DNA of 64,000 bases from Helicobacter pullorum NCTC 12824 (GTDB taxonomy: Bacteria > Campylobacterota > Campylobacteria > Campylobacterales > Helicobacteraceae): NCBI RefSeq assembly GCF_017979475.1, contig NZ_JAERIT010000008.1, positions 1 to 64,000 on the forward strand. Reading direction: 5' to 3'. The notes below the pieces were generated by a model. That model saw nothing but the letters and a program-made list of their open reading frames with translations, did not search any database and was not told where the DNA came from. Shown here piece by piece: positions 9,018 through 18,480 of this stretch. A program made the translations under genes and the position numbers. Within the stretch, counting starts at the first letter, position 1, and each line of letters opens with the position of its first letter.

Positions 9018-11018
9018 CTAAAATTTCTTTTTATTCACATCTGCTAAGATATCATCTGCTATTTTATTGACAGATTGAGAAATATCATTTGTATTGTTTG
9101 CCACGCTAACATTATCTTGTGTTACGCTTTCTAATTGTGCAATAGCTTCATTGATTTGCGTTACTCCCGCGGTTTGCTCTTTGATAGATTCACTCATATC
9201 ATTCACGCCTTGCACCAATACATTTACATTAGCTTCAATCTCATTGAGAGATTTACCTGTCCTTTCTGCTAATTTCCTAACCTCATCTGCAACAACAGCA
9301 AATCCTCTACCATGCTCCCCTGCTCTTGCTGCTTCAATAGCTGCATTAAGTGCAAGTAAATTTGTTTGGTCTGCAATATCTTTAATCACACTGACAATAT
9401 TTTTAATATCTTCTGCTTGTCTTGTTACCTCATTTGTCTTATCGCTAACATTTTGCATAGAGCTTGTAATCTCTTCAATAGCCGCTGCAGATTCTTGAAG
9501 AGAACTTGCTTGAGAAGCACTGCCATCTAGCAATTTATTCATTGATTCTTGCAAGTCATCTGTCTTTTTTACCAAATCTTTGGCATATCCCTCTGATGAA
9601 AGCAACATTTTGCGAATTTCTTCACCCAAAATATTAGTAGTTACCTCAACATTTCCTGAAGCATTTGGAATTTGTTTTGTGAAATCCAACATTTTATAAG
9701 ATTCAAAAACATCATGAATGATATTCATATTAGAACCCACTCTTCTTTGCAAGGCATCTAGCATTTTATTTAGCACTTCTCTTAACTCTACCAACTGCGG
9801 ATTATGTGGATTTTCTAAAATTCTTGTTGTAAGATCCCCATTTTCAACTTTTTGCGCGGTTTGAGCTGCTTGCTTGATTGTGTTTTCATCTTTTTGTAAG
9901 CCCTCTTTAGTCTTCTCCACATTTTCATTAATCGCTTTTGCCATAACACCAAATTCATCATTTGAGGTGATATGAATCGGCTTTGGAGCTTCTTGTGTTT
10001 CATGGTTGATATAAGCAAAAAGCGCTTCTAAACCTTTTTGAATAGAGGTAATTGGATTGATAAACACTTTGATGATAAAAAATAGAACCAAAACTCCCAC
10101 AATCAACAAAGCAATATTTATCAAACCATCTCGAATTGCTGCTGCATTAACTGCTGCTTTATAATCACTTACATTAGCTGAAACCACCATAATCCAACCA
10201 AATGGCATTACACGATAATGCGCAACACTCTCTGCACCTTTGACATTTTGATAGCTAGCAATTCCTATTGGTTGCTTACTTGCCATATCAGATACAGCAA
10301 CTTCGGATGCTATTTTTTTATTATCTAAAACAAGCTCTGCTTGCTTATGAGAGATAATTTCTCCTTGTTTGTCCATGATAAATACAGAAAGACTTGGAAA
10401 AACTTCTGTAGAAAAGTTCTTAAATCTCTCTTGGAAGCTTCCAATCACTATATCCGCTCCTATCACTCCAGCCATTTTACCATTCTTATAAAAAGGCATA
10501 GAAACTGTCGCAACTTGCTTGCCTTTTAGCGAACCCACTTGAGAGATATAAGCATCACTTACCACAAATCCATTCGCCTTTTTTGCTGCTTGGTACCATG
10601 GTCTTGTCCTCATATCCATTTGCGGTGTATCCCAAACTGCACTAAAATTTACCTTTGGTTCTTTTTGATAAGATTCATCCAAATAACTACCATCTTCCTC
10701 ATATACAATAAAAATATCTGGATATTTCACTGCCTCTACGATATGGGACATCACTTCCCTTTGAGCAACAATATCATTTTTGTCCAACCGAGAAACAGCA
10801 TTTCCAATAAATTCTAAATGCTGTTTAGCTTCTATATTCATAGTGATATTAATTGTCGTATAAGAAGCCTCCAAAATACTTTCTTGTATGGTGCTAAAAA
10901 GCTTATTAGTATTTTCAGCTGTCCCTCTATAATTAAAGAAAATGCTAATACTCATCATCACAACAAATGCAACAATAATTAAACCCGAAATTTTTAATGC
11001 TAAAGATTTCACTTTCAA
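9018..11018 (-). CDS. Methyl-accepting chemotaxis protein, dCache type
   Basis: Membrane chemoreceptor that passes ligand signals to CheA/CheW. One transmembrane helix lies at about 10-30 ([19 protein letters not shown]) and a second near 295-315 ([19 protein letters not shown]). Between them is a double-Cache periplasmic sensor with the typical motifs [15 protein letters not shown] and TRPWYQAA. Then come a HAMP region and the signalling hairpin ([20 protein letters not shown]). It ends with a basic VNKKKF. No ATG is available: GTG 11024 abuts AAAGGGG, so TTG 11018 (5-nt spacing) is chosen and GTG 11012 is possible. The dCache domain suggests a small ligand such as an amino acid, which is not proven. 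Confidence 0.9.
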   Translation of the reverse strand: MKVKSLALKISGLIIVAFVVMMSISIFFNYRGTAENTNKLFSTIQESILEASYTTINITMNIEAKQHLEFIGNAVSRLDKNDIVAQREVMSHIVEAVKYPDIFIVYEEDGSYLDESYQKEPKVNFSAVWDTPQMDMRTRPWYQAAKKANGFVVSDAYISQVGSLKGKQVATVSMPFYKNGKMAGVIGADIVIGSFQERFKNFSTEVFPSLSVFIMDKQGEIISHKQAELVLDNKKIASEVAVSDMASKQPIGIASYQNVKGAESVAHYRVMPFGWIMVVSANVSDYKAAVNAAAIRDGLINIALLIVGVLVLFFIIKVFINPITSIQKGLEALFAYINHETQEAPKPIHITSNDEFGVMAKAINENVEKTKEGLQKDENTIKQAAQTAQKVENGDLTTRILENPHNPQLVELREVLNKMLDALQRRVGSNMNIIHDVFESYKMLDFTKQIPNASGNVEVTTNILGEEIRKMLLSSEGYAKDLVKKTDDLQESMNKLLDGSASQASSLQESAAAIEEITSSMQNVSDKTNEVTRQAEDIKNIVSVIKDIADQTNLLALNAAIEAARAGEHGRGFAVVADEVRKLAERTGKSLNEIEANVNVLVQGVNDMSESIKEQTAGVTQINEAIAQLESVTQDNVSVANNTNDISQSVNKIADDILADVNKKKF

Positions 11019-11048
11019 AACCACCCCTTTCTTACTGTTTTATCTAAA

Positions 11049-11054
11049 ATTATA
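11049..11054 (-). promoter_or_regulatory. -10 box for the chemoreceptor gene
   Basis: Minus-strand TATAAT (GTTATAATTT), 30 bp before the likely start codon, in the 42-bp gap after hemC. Confidence 0.5.
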
Positions 11055-11066
11055 ACTCTTGTTACT

Positions 11067-12011
11067 TTAATTTTTATTAAACTCCCATTGTTGTGCTTCT
11101 TGCAAAATCTCTCTTGCACCTTTATCAATCATTTCTAATGCCAACTTTCGCCCTATTTGCCTACACTCTTCTACTCCTTGCACTTGCACTTCCTTAGAAT
11201 CCCTCAAACACTTTGTTCCATCAGGAATCCCCAAAACAGCTTTGATGCTTAGTAGATTGTTTTCTAAGTTTGCATTCACTCCAATAGGGACTTGACAACC
11301 TCCCTCTAATGTCTTTACAAACTCCCTTTCAGCACTTGTCTCAAAACAAGCTTTTTTATCATTAAGAAAATCAAGCATTTCTACGACTTTGCTATCCATT
11401 CTACATTCAATCCCCAAAGCAGCTTGCCCCATAGCCGGTATCATAAAATCAAGGGGGATAATATAGGGTATTTCATTTTCTATTCCTAGCCGATTCACTC
11501 CCGCTTGAGCCAAAATAATAGCATCAAAATCCCCTTCTTTTAATCGCTTAAGTCGAGTTTGGACATTCCCTCTTAGGCTTATACAATCCAAATCTTTACG
11601 CAAAGTATGAATCTGCATTACACGCCTTAATGAAGTTGTCCCTACTTTTGCTCCACTTGGAAGCTCTTCTAGGCTTTTATATTTAAAACTCAAAAAACTA
11701 TCTCGCACATCTTCACGCTTAGTTATTGCTGCTAATCCTAGATTTTCCACAAATTCCACTGGCACATCTTTTAGGCTATGGACTGCAATATCAATTTCTC
11801 CTTTTAGCATCAATTCTTCAAGCTCTTTAGTAAAAAGTCCCTTTCCTCCAATTTTAGCCAAAGGGACATCTAGGATTTTATCTCCTTTGGTTTTTACGAT
11901 TTTTAACTCCACTTCCAAATTAGAATATTGCTCTTCCAAAGCCTTCTTCACAAAGTTAGCCTGCCAAAGTGCCAAAACACTTCCTCTTGTCCCAATAATT
12001 ATCTTCTTCAT
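11067..12011 (-). CDS. hemC: Hydroxymethylbilane synthase
   Basis: Porphobilinogen deaminase, which joins four porphobilinogen units in haem synthesis. The 314-residue protein opens with [18 protein letters not shown], has HSLKDVP and [13 protein letters not shown], and carries the cofactor-attaching cysteine in [13 protein letters not shown]. Length is normal. It is the last gene of a minus-strand run with proS and hemA, as in H. pylori (HP0237-HP0239), and lies 1 bp from the fxsA-like gene. Confidence 0.97.
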   Translation of the reverse strand: MKKIIIGTRGSVLALWQANFVKKALEEQYSNLEVELKIVKTKGDKILDVPLAKIGGKGLFTKELEELMLKGEIDIAVHSLKDVPVEFVENLGLAAITKREDVRDSFLSFKYKSLEELPSGAKVGTTSLRRVMQIHTLRKDLDCISLRGNVQTRLKRLKEGDFDAIILAQAGVNRLGIENEIPYIIPLDFMIPAMGQAALGIECRMDSKVVEMLDFLNDKKACFETSAEREFVKTLEGGCQVPIGVNANLENNLLSIKAVLGIPDGTKCLRDSKEVQVQGVEECRQIGRKLALEMIDKGAREILQEAQQWEFNKN

Positions 12012-12012
12012 T

Positions 12013-12423
12013 TCAATCCTTAATTTCTTTTTCTACCACTTCTACATCAATTACTTCGTTATGAGTATTTTTTGTAAATTTTGACTTCACAAAAGGTTTT
12101 ATAAGAACAAAACCAAAAGAGCTAAACTGCATTAAAATCCCTAAAATATCGGTAAAAGCACCGGGCAAAATTAGCAAAAATGCTCCCAAGATTCTAAAAA
12201 TATTAGAACCCACAAAAGCTTCATAAGTAATTTCTCTTGAACGCAATCTCTCTAAAGCCTCTGCAAAAAACAATCTAAAATTAACTAAAATTCCAAATCC
12301 CAAAAAAGCAGTCAAAATAATCTCTAATACAAACCCCAAAACCCCGATTAAATCGATAACTTCATAACTTACAAAAACTTCTATAATAAGATAAACAATC
12401 AACAAAACCAATGGCATAACCAA
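12013..12423 (-). CDS. fxsA: FxsA-family membrane protein
   Basis: A 136-residue membrane protein with the FxsA layout: hydrophobic segments at about 1-18, 25-45 and 75-105 separated by a short charged loop, and the family-like stretch [19 protein letters not shown]. The C-terminal tail is charged ([13 protein letters not shown]). FxsA in E. coli relieves phage exclusion, but the general role of the family is unknown. It sits between proS and hemC and is likely co-transcribed. Confidence 0.75.
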   Translation of the reverse strand: MVMPLVLLIVYLIIEVFVSYEVIDLIGVLGFVLEIILTAFLGFGILVNFRLFFAEALERLRSREITYEAFVGSNIFRILGAFLLILPGAFTDILGILMQFSSFGFVLIKPFVKSKFTKNTHNEVIDVEVVEKEIKD

Positions 12424-12470
12424 TCCTTTGTATTTTTTAGAATCTTAAAACAATTTCATCAAGTCTATCT

Positions 12471-14207
12471 TCATATTTTCAAAATCGCACAAAGAGATTC
12501 CAAAAATCCCTCAAAATCATTTACTTCAAAAATCGTCTTTTCCAAATTTGCCCTACAAACCAACTCAACTTTCCCCTCTTGAATCCCTTTACCCACTATC
12601 AAGGCATAAGGCATACCAATAAGCTCAAAATCCGCCATTTTTGCCCCATAACGCTCATTTCTATCATCTAGCAAACATTCTATTTTTTGTTCGCTAAGAG
12701 CATGATAGATTCTTGTAGCTAGCTCCACTTGCTCACAATCCTTGACATTAGAAATCACAATATCTAGCAAAAATGGTGCTGTAGCCTTTGTCCATTTCAT
12801 GCCTTTCTCATCATAATGCTGCTCGATAATAGCTGCCAAAAGCCTTGAGATTCCAATCCCATAGCACCCCATAATAAAAGGTTTGGATTTTCCATTTTCA
12901 TCTAAAAATGTCGCTCCCATAGCTTGTGAATATTTCTCTCCAAGCTGAAAAATATGCCCAACTTCAATTCCCTTAGTAAAATACAAATGCCCTTTTTGGC
13001 ATTTTTTACAAATATCGCCCTCTTGCACCTCTAATAAATCTTTAAATTCTAAGCCCTCAAATAAGTTCAAATCCACCCCAACGAAATGATAATCCTTTTC
13101 ATTAGCCCCACAAATAAGATTTGAAGCTCCCTCCAACTCTTTATCAAAATAAATATATGGACTTTGAGTAATATTACGCAACGCATAAGGACCAATAAAG
13201 CCGGGAAATAAGCCTATATTTTTGATTTCATCTTCATTGACATCTACAATCTCATTAGCTCCACTAATAGCATTTAAGGCTTTTGTTTCATTCAAAAAAT
13301 CACAACCCCTCAAAAAGAAAAATGCAAATTCACTCTTGCCTCCCTCAAATATAGCCTTTTTCACAACTGCCTTAATCGTCCAAAATGAATCAATCTTAAA
13401 AAACTCTGCAAGAGATTCAATAGTTTTGACATCTGGAGTGTGAAATTTAGTGAAATTCGCTTGTGGTGGTGGCGTTTGTGTGCTTTTTTCAAGACGATTT
13501 GCTGCTTCCAAATTTGCCGCATAAGAGCAATTATCACAAACACAAATTGTATCCTCTCCACTCTCTGCTAGGACCATAAACTCTTTGCTTCCACTTCCCC
13601 CAATTGCACCACTATCTGCCTCAACTGCCCTAAAATCTAACCCCAACTTAGAAAAAATTACACTATAAGTTCGCTCCATTTCATCAAATTCTCTCTTTAA
13701 GTCCTCATAACTACTATGGAAGCTATAACCATCTTTCATTATAAATTCTCTTCCTCGCATAAGTCCAAAACGAGGGCGAATCTCATCACGAAATTTTGTT
13801 TGTATTTGATAAAGGTGCAAAGGCAATTGCTTGTAGCTTTTGACATAAGTTTTGACTAATTCTGTAATCGTCTCTTCATGGGTTGGACCAAAAACAAATT
13901 CATTTTCCTTCCTGTCTTTGAATCTCAAAAGTTCTTTGCCATATCTCTCATAACGACCACTAGCTTGCCACAAACTAGCAGGGGTTACACAGCCAAGCAA
14001 AACTTCATTTGCCCCTGCATTATCCATTTCTTGCTTGACAATTTTTGAGATTTTATCCAAAACTCTTTTTCCTAATGGCAAAAAGTTATAAATTCCGCTA
14101 CCAATCTGCTGAATAAATCCTCCACGCAATAAATACTCATGACTTTTTAAAACAACATCTTTGGGAGTTTCTTTAAGAGTGGGGATAAAAAAATTAGAAA
14201 ATCTCAT
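12471..14207 (-). CDS. proS: Prolyl-tRNA synthetase
   Basis: Class II aminoacyl-tRNA synthetase charging tRNA-Pro. The 578-residue protein is the bacterial form with a YbaK-like editing insertion between motifs 2 and 3 (about 225-400). Motif 1 region [18 protein letters not shown], motif 2 region [19 protein letters not shown] and motif 3 region [14 protein letters not shown] are all present, followed by a C-terminal anticodon-binding domain. It lies 2 bp downstream of hemA. H. pylori has the same order. Confidence 0.97.
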   Translation of the reverse strand: MRFSNFFIPTLKETPKDVVLKSHEYLLRGGFIQQIGSGIYNFLPLGKRVLDKISKIVKQEMDNAGANEVLLGCVTPASLWQASGRYERYGKELLRFKDRKENEFVFGPTHEETITELVKTYVKSYKQLPLHLYQIQTKFRDEIRPRFGLMRGREFIMKDGYSFHSSYEDLKREFDEMERTYSVIFSKLGLDFRAVEADSGAIGGSGSKEFMVLAESGEDTICVCDNCSYAANLEAANRLEKSTQTPPPQANFTKFHTPDVKTIESLAEFFKIDSFWTIKAVVKKAIFEGGKSEFAFFFLRGCDFLNETKALNAISGANEIVDVNEDEIKNIGLFPGFIGPYALRNITQSPYIYFDKELEGASNLICGANEKDYHFVGVDLNLFEGLEFKDLLEVQEGDICKKCQKGHLYFTKGIEVGHIFQLGEKYSQAMGATFLDENGKSKPFIMGCYGIGISRLLAAIIEQHYDEKGMKWTKATAPFLLDIVISNVKDCEQVELATRIYHALSEQKIECLLDDRNERYGAKMADFELIGMPYALIVGKGIQEGKVELVCRANLEKTIFEVNDFEGFLESLCAILKI

Positions 14208-14209
14208 CT

Positions 14210-15541
14210 TTATTCCTTTAGAGCTATGATTTTATCATCTGAATATTCACATTTATATTTTTCTACCATAAAAGGCTCTGTGTTTTGCTCAAACAAAAAT
14301 CTCAAAGATTCGACAACACCATCACCTTTGGGAGTATTTGCAATCGATTTAAGATTGATTGTGAGATTATGCAAAAAACTATTAAAGGCATTATGCAATG
14401 TCTTCTCGATATTTTTTTCATATTCTTGTGGCAAATAACCTTTTGTAATCCCCTTTTGGATTTCCTTTAAGCTCGCCTCTTTGGCTTGTTGGCGAATCAT
14501 TTTAATCAAAGGTTCTACATTAAGCGTCTGCAACCATGCAAAAAAATCTTGCGTATGACGACCAACGATTCCATAAGCTATTTTTGCTTGTTCCTCCCGC
14601 AATGCAAGATTTTTATTAACAATATCTTGCAAATCATCAACAGCAAAAACACAAATATTTTCATCACAAATCTTATCAATATCCCTAGGCACCGCCAAAT
14701 CAAACCAATAACGCTTTTCTTTTTGGGATTCCACCATATCTTGTGTAATAATTGTATGTGGTGCTCCTGTTGCTGTAAATACAAGTGGAATTTGATTAAT
14801 CAATGCTCCCAATTCCCCAAAACTCTCTACTTGTATCTGCACTCCAGAGTGATTTTTTGAAATTTCACTAGCAAGATTTTCTGCATTTTTAATATCTCTA
14901 TTAATTAGCACGATTTTAGCCTGCTGATTGACCAAATGCTTTACACATAAAGAACTCATTTCCCCAGCACCAATTACCAATGCTTCTTTTTCTTTTAAAA
15001 CTCCCAAAATTTCCTTTGCTTTAGCCACAGCAGTAGAAGCAACAGAAACAGAATTTTGCGAAATGCTTGTAGAATTTCTCACACTTGCAGCACACCTAAA
15101 AGCAAAATGAATCGCACGCGAAATTTCCAAAGAGCAACAACCTAAGTCATAAGAATATTTAAACGCATTTTTAAGTTGCCCTGAAATTTGTGTCTCTCCG
15201 ACAACTAAGCTATCCAATGAACTTGCCACACTAAAGAGATGATGGATTGCTGCGATATTTTCATAAGAATCTGCGCGTTGTTTTAATGTATCTATGTCTA
15301 TTTTACAAAAATCACTCAATTTAGCCAATAAAAATTCTTCTGCTTTTTGTGCATTATACACACTCAAAATAAACTCTATACGATTACAAGTTGAGAGTAT
15401 CACAGCTTCTTCTATAAATTTATTCTCCACTAATTCTAATAAGAAAGTCTTAGTTTGCGGATTTTTGGTATCCAATGCCATTCTCTCACGCAATGCAATA
15501 TCGGTATTTTTATGGGAGTAGCTTAAAATATAATATTCCAT
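14210..15541 (-). CDS. hemA: Glutamyl-tRNA reductase
   Basis: First enzyme of C5 haem synthesis: reduces glutamyl-tRNA to glutamate-1-semialdehyde with NADPH. The 443-residue protein has the nucleophile Cys52 in [25 protein letters not shown] in the catalytic domain, the NADPH-binding [10 protein letters not shown] and a C-terminal helical dimerisation domain. It lies between ispB (8-bp gap) and proS (2-bp gap). It uses the same charged tRNA-Glu as translation; the only tRNA-Glu gene seen here is at 3443-3518. Confidence 0.97.
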   Translation of the reverse strand: MEYYILSYSHKNTDIALRERMALDTKNPQTKTFLLELVENKFIEEAVILSTCNRIEFILSVYNAQKAEEFLLAKLSDFCKIDIDTLKQRADSYENIAAIHHLFSVASSLDSLVVGETQISGQLKNAFKYSYDLGCCSLEISRAIHFAFRCAASVRNSTSISQNSVSVASTAVAKAKEILGVLKEKEALVIGAGEMSSLCVKHLVNQQAKIVLINRDIKNAENLASEISKNHSGVQIQVESFGELGALINQIPLVFTATGAPHTIITQDMVESQKEKRYWFDLAVPRDIDKICDENICVFAVDDLQDIVNKNLALREEQAKIAYGIVGRHTQDFFAWLQTLNVEPLIKMIRQQAKEASLKEIQKGITKGYLPQEYEKNIEKTLHNAFNSFLHNLTINLKSIANTPKGDGVVESLRFLFEQNTEPFMVEKYKCEYSDDKIIALKE

Positions 15542-15549
15542 TTCCTGCC

Positions 15550-16470
15550 TTAAAAATCTCTATTAATCATTTCTTGCATTATTTTTATAAGTTTATCACA
15601 AGAATGGTTGGAAATAGCTTCAATTCCAACTTCTCCCAAATGTTTTGCCAAATCTATGCTCTTTTGGATAGCTCCACTTGCCTTAAGATTCTCCAAAATC
15701 CAATCTTGCTCTTTTTGCTCCAATTCCTTGCCAAAAGCATTTTCAAGGCGTTTTTTATCGATTGTGTTTAAACTATGGTACAAATAAATATAAGGCAAGG
15801 TAGTTTTGCCTTCCTTAAAATCGCTCAAAGCCGGTTTTCCAAGAGTTTGTGTGCTAGAGACAATATCCAAAACATCATCAATAATTTGAAATGCTATCCC
15901 CAAATTCCTCCCATAGATTCGAAAACTTTTTGCCTCTTCTTGATTTCTCCCCGACAAAAAAGCAGCCGCATAAGCAGTGGATTCTATCAATGATGCGGTT
16001 TTATGCTCCACCATTGTAAGATACTTCGCCTCATTAGCATTAAATTGTTTTGCTAATTCTACATCTTCCATTTCACCTATTGCCAAAGTTGTTACAGCAT
16101 TAGCAACAATGCGAGGAATCATAGGGAAATTTTCTTGAAATTGTGTCAATTCACAAAATGCTTTAGAATACAAAATATCGCCCAGCATAATTGCATTTTT
16201 ATCTCCGGCAATTGCATTAATAGAAGGCTTTGAGCGACGCATTGTCGCATTATCTATCACATCATCATGAAGCAAAGAGGCACTTTGTATCATCTCAATA
16301 ATTGCACACAGCAAAATACATTCTTCACTCTCAGTAGCAATATTCAAAGCCAACTTACTACGCAGCATTTTACCTCTTTGAATCTTGCTAGATAATTCTA
16401 AAACAATCGGGGATTCTAGCTCTTCTAAAAAATCTTCTATTTTTTGATTAATTTGTTCCAAAGCCTCCAT
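15550..16470 (-). CDS. ispB: All-trans polyprenyl diphosphate synthase
   Basis: Long-chain polyprenyl diphosphate synthase, which builds the side chain of menaquinone from IPP. Both Asp-rich motifs are present: LLHDDVIDNATMRR and AFQIIDDVLDI. I start it at ATG 16470 (306 residues), where AAAGGAAA lies about 7 nt upstream; the frame could extend 48 bp further. It overlaps the upstream secreted-protein gene by 23 bp. Corresponds to H. pylori HP0240, directly before hemA. Confidence 0.92.
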   Translation of the reverse strand: MEALEQINQKIEDFLEELESPIVLELSSKIQRGKMLRSKLALNIATESEECILLCAIIEMIQSASLLHDDVIDNATMRRSKPSINAIAGDKNAIMLGDILYSKAFCELTQFQENFPMIPRIVANAVTTLAIGEMEDVELAKQFNANEAKYLTMVEHKTASLIESTAYAAAFLSGRNQEEAKSFRIYGRNLGIAFQIIDDVLDIVSSTQTLGKPALSDFKEGKTTLPYIYLYHSLNTIDKKRLENAFGKELEQKEQDWILENLKASGAIQKSIDLAKHLGEVGIEAISNHSCDKLIKIMQEMINRDF

Positions 16471-16885
16471 TTGGCACTTTCCTTTCATCAATGATATTAA
16501 AATCTCTTCCGCCTTCATAAAGATAGAAATTTAAAGTAGCGATTTTATCTACCCTTTTATAATCCTTAAAACATAACAAAAAATAAGGTTCTTGGCTATA
16601 ATATCTCTCTTGTGCTTTCCACAAATTTATTTGATAACAATTCCTTTGATAATCCTCATACAAAACAAATTGATGAGGAAAAGAATCATAATTCAAATGC
16701 ACTACTAAACCCTCATTTTTTAACAAAGTCCAACGAAAATACAAAGTCTTTTGTGCTTGATTAGCTTGCAATTTTATCACATAAAATTCATCTTTTTTAA
16801 GCTCAATTGTCTTATTAGCCTTCCATTGTATAGGTGCAAAAAGCCACGAAATACAACAAAACAACAAAAAAAAGATTCTATTCAT
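16448..16885 (-). CDS. Conserved secreted protein, HP0241-like
   Basis: A 145-residue protein of unknown function. It starts with a signal peptide (MNRIFFLLFCCISWLFAPIQ) and is then beta-rich with aromatic residues (YFRWTLLKNEGLVVHLNYD). Two later Cys (NCYQ and LLCF) could form a disulfide in the periplasm. It overlaps DUF2018 by 8 bp at its start and ispB by 23 bp at its end, so the three are translationally linked. Its position equals HP0241 of H. pylori; assignment rests on position and general character. Confidence 0.7.
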   Translation of the reverse strand: MNRIFFLLFCCISWLFAPIQWKANKTIELKKDEFYVIKLQANQAQKTLYFRWTLLKNEGLVVHLNYDSFPHQFVLYEDYQRNCYQINLWKAQERYYSQEPYFLLCFKDYKRVDKIATLNFYLYEGGRDFNIIDERKVPNGGFGTN

Positions 16886-17144
16886 TTTGCGTGAGAATAT
16901 TCCCCATAGATTCTATTGCTAGATTTTGTGTATGGCGGTGAATCTCCTCAGCAACCTCCTCACTTTTTAAAAGATATTGCAATTCTTCTTCCCAAGTCTC
17001 TCCCAAACGCTTTTCCAATAAAATTTCCATCGCAGCAAGCCTTTCTAATATCCTTATCAATTCTGCACTTGTGAGGTTATTAGAAGCATTAAAAATAATT
17101 TCCAACCACTTATCTTTTGGTAACCCTTCAAAAATATGTTCCAT
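16878..17144 (-). CDS. DUF2018 family protein, HP0242-like
   Basis: An 88-residue all-helical protein of the DUF2018 family, matching the H. pylori HP0242 family in length, in gene position (two genes before the polyprenyl synthase) and in segments such as ELIRILERLAAMEILLEKRL. HP0242 forms a knotted homodimer in crystal structures; its cellular role is unknown. It lies 3 bp downstream of hisD. Confidence 0.8.
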   Translation of the reverse strand: MEHIFEGLPKDKWLEIIFNASNNLTSAELIRILERLAAMEILLEKRLGETWEEELQYLLKSEEVAEEIHRHTQNLAIESMGNILTQNE

Positions 17145-17147
17145 AAT

Positions 17148-18455
17148 TTATTCCTTATTTTTATCTTCCAATCTTGCCAAAACAGAATTCCTATGTGCGT
17201 CTAATCCTTCAGTATGAGCCAAGATTCCACATTCTCTTCCAAGTTCTATAATTCCCTGTTTAGAAAAGGAAATAATAGAGCTTTTTTTCATAAAATGTTC
17301 CACACCAAGAGGAGAAAAAAACTTTGCACTACCACCTGTTGGCAATGTGTGATTAGGACCTGCGATATAATCCCCAATAGGTTCTGGAGTATTTTCACCA
17401 ATAAAAATTGCACCTGCGTGCTTGATTTTTGGCAAAACTTCAAGAGGATTCTCCACCAATAATTCCAAATGCTCTGGTGCAATCTCATTCATCAAAGAAA
17501 TAGCTTCATTAATATCTTTGGTAATGATAATAGCCCCACGCTCGTTAATGGATTTGGCTGTTATTTCCTTCCTTGGGAGTGTTTGGAGACATTCTTCTAT
17601 TTTCAATGCCACTTCTTTAGCTAATTTCTCACAAGGCGTAATCAAAATAGAGCTTGCCATTTCATCATGTTCAGCTTGAGAAAGCAAATCCCACGCAAGA
17701 TATTCCACTCTAGCTTGTGAAGTCGCCAAAATTCCAATTTCGCTTGGTCCTGCTATCATATCAATATTCACTTCACCAAACACAAGTTTTTTTGCTGTTG
17801 CAACATAAATATTACCCGGACCAGTAATCACATCTACTTTTTTTACACTGCCACAACCATAAGCCATCATACCAACAGCACTTGCCCCACCTACTTTATA
17901 CGCCTCTTTAATACCACAAAGATACATCGCTGCTAAGAGCAATTCATTGACTTCATTATTAGGAGTTGGAGTGCATACAACAATCTCTTTTACCCCTGCA
18001 ACAATAGCAGGAATCGCATTCATCAAAAGCGAACTAGGATAAGCCGCCTTACCTCCGGGTATATAAAGCCCTGCCCTATCCACAGGATTCACTTTCTGTC
18101 CCAAAATACTTCCATTTTCTTCAAAGTCCAACCAAGTCTTTGGCTTTTGCTTAGAATGAAAAGCAAAGATTCTTTCATACGCTTTTTGCAAAGAATCTTT
18201 CAAAGGTTTTTGCAAAGATTCATAGGCTTTTTGCATAGAATCTTGAGTGATTTTTAATTCTTCCAAATTTTTGGGATTCCACAAATCAAACTTTGCAATG
18301 TGTGAAACAATAGCGTTTTCTCCATTTTCTTTAATTTCAGACAAAAGATTCTTCACTCTCTCTTCAACATTGCAAATATCCATTGCACCACGCTTTAAAA
18401 GCTCTCCAAAACGGCTTTTAAAATCCAAATCTTGTGTGCTAAATGTAGCAATCAT
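17148..18455 (-). CDS. hisD: Histidinol dehydrogenase
   Basis: Zn-dependent enzyme catalysing the last two steps of histidine synthesis (histidinol to histidine with two NAD). The 435-residue protein has VDRAGLYIPGGKAAYPSS, ITGPGNIYVATAK, DMIAGPSEIGILA, SQAEHDE (catalytic Glu/His) and GPNHTLPTGG. It is separated from other his genes; the likely histidinol-phosphatase is about 16 kb away. It heads the ispB-hemA-proS run, with only 3 bp to the next gene. A ribosome site (AAAGGA) precedes its ATG. Confidence 0.97.
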   Translation of the reverse strand: MIATFSTQDLDFKSRFGELLKRGAMDICNVEERVKNLLSEIKENGENAIVSHIAKFDLWNPKNLEELKITQDSMQKAYESLQKPLKDSLQKAYERIFAFHSKQKPKTWLDFEENGSILGQKVNPVDRAGLYIPGGKAAYPSSLLMNAIPAIVAGVKEIVVCTPTPNNEVNELLLAAMYLCGIKEAYKVGGASAVGMMAYGCGSVKKVDVITGPGNIYVATAKKLVFGEVNIDMIAGPSEIGILATSQARVEYLAWDLLSQAEHDEMASSILITPCEKLAKEVALKIEECLQTLPRKEITAKSINERGAIIITKDINEAISLMNEIAPEHLELLVENPLEVLPKIKHAGAIFIGENTPEPIGDYIAGPNHTLPTGGSAKFFSPLGVEHFMKKSSIISFSKQGIIELGRECGILAHTEGLDAHRNSVLARLEDKNKE

Positions 18456-18480
18456 TCTTAATCCTTTAAGCTTTGTGGCA

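Noticed and set aside
9094-9498. Plus-strand frame of 134 residues opposite the chemoreceptor
   Set aside because: Antisense to the highly conserved signalling domain; composition is the mirror of that domain.
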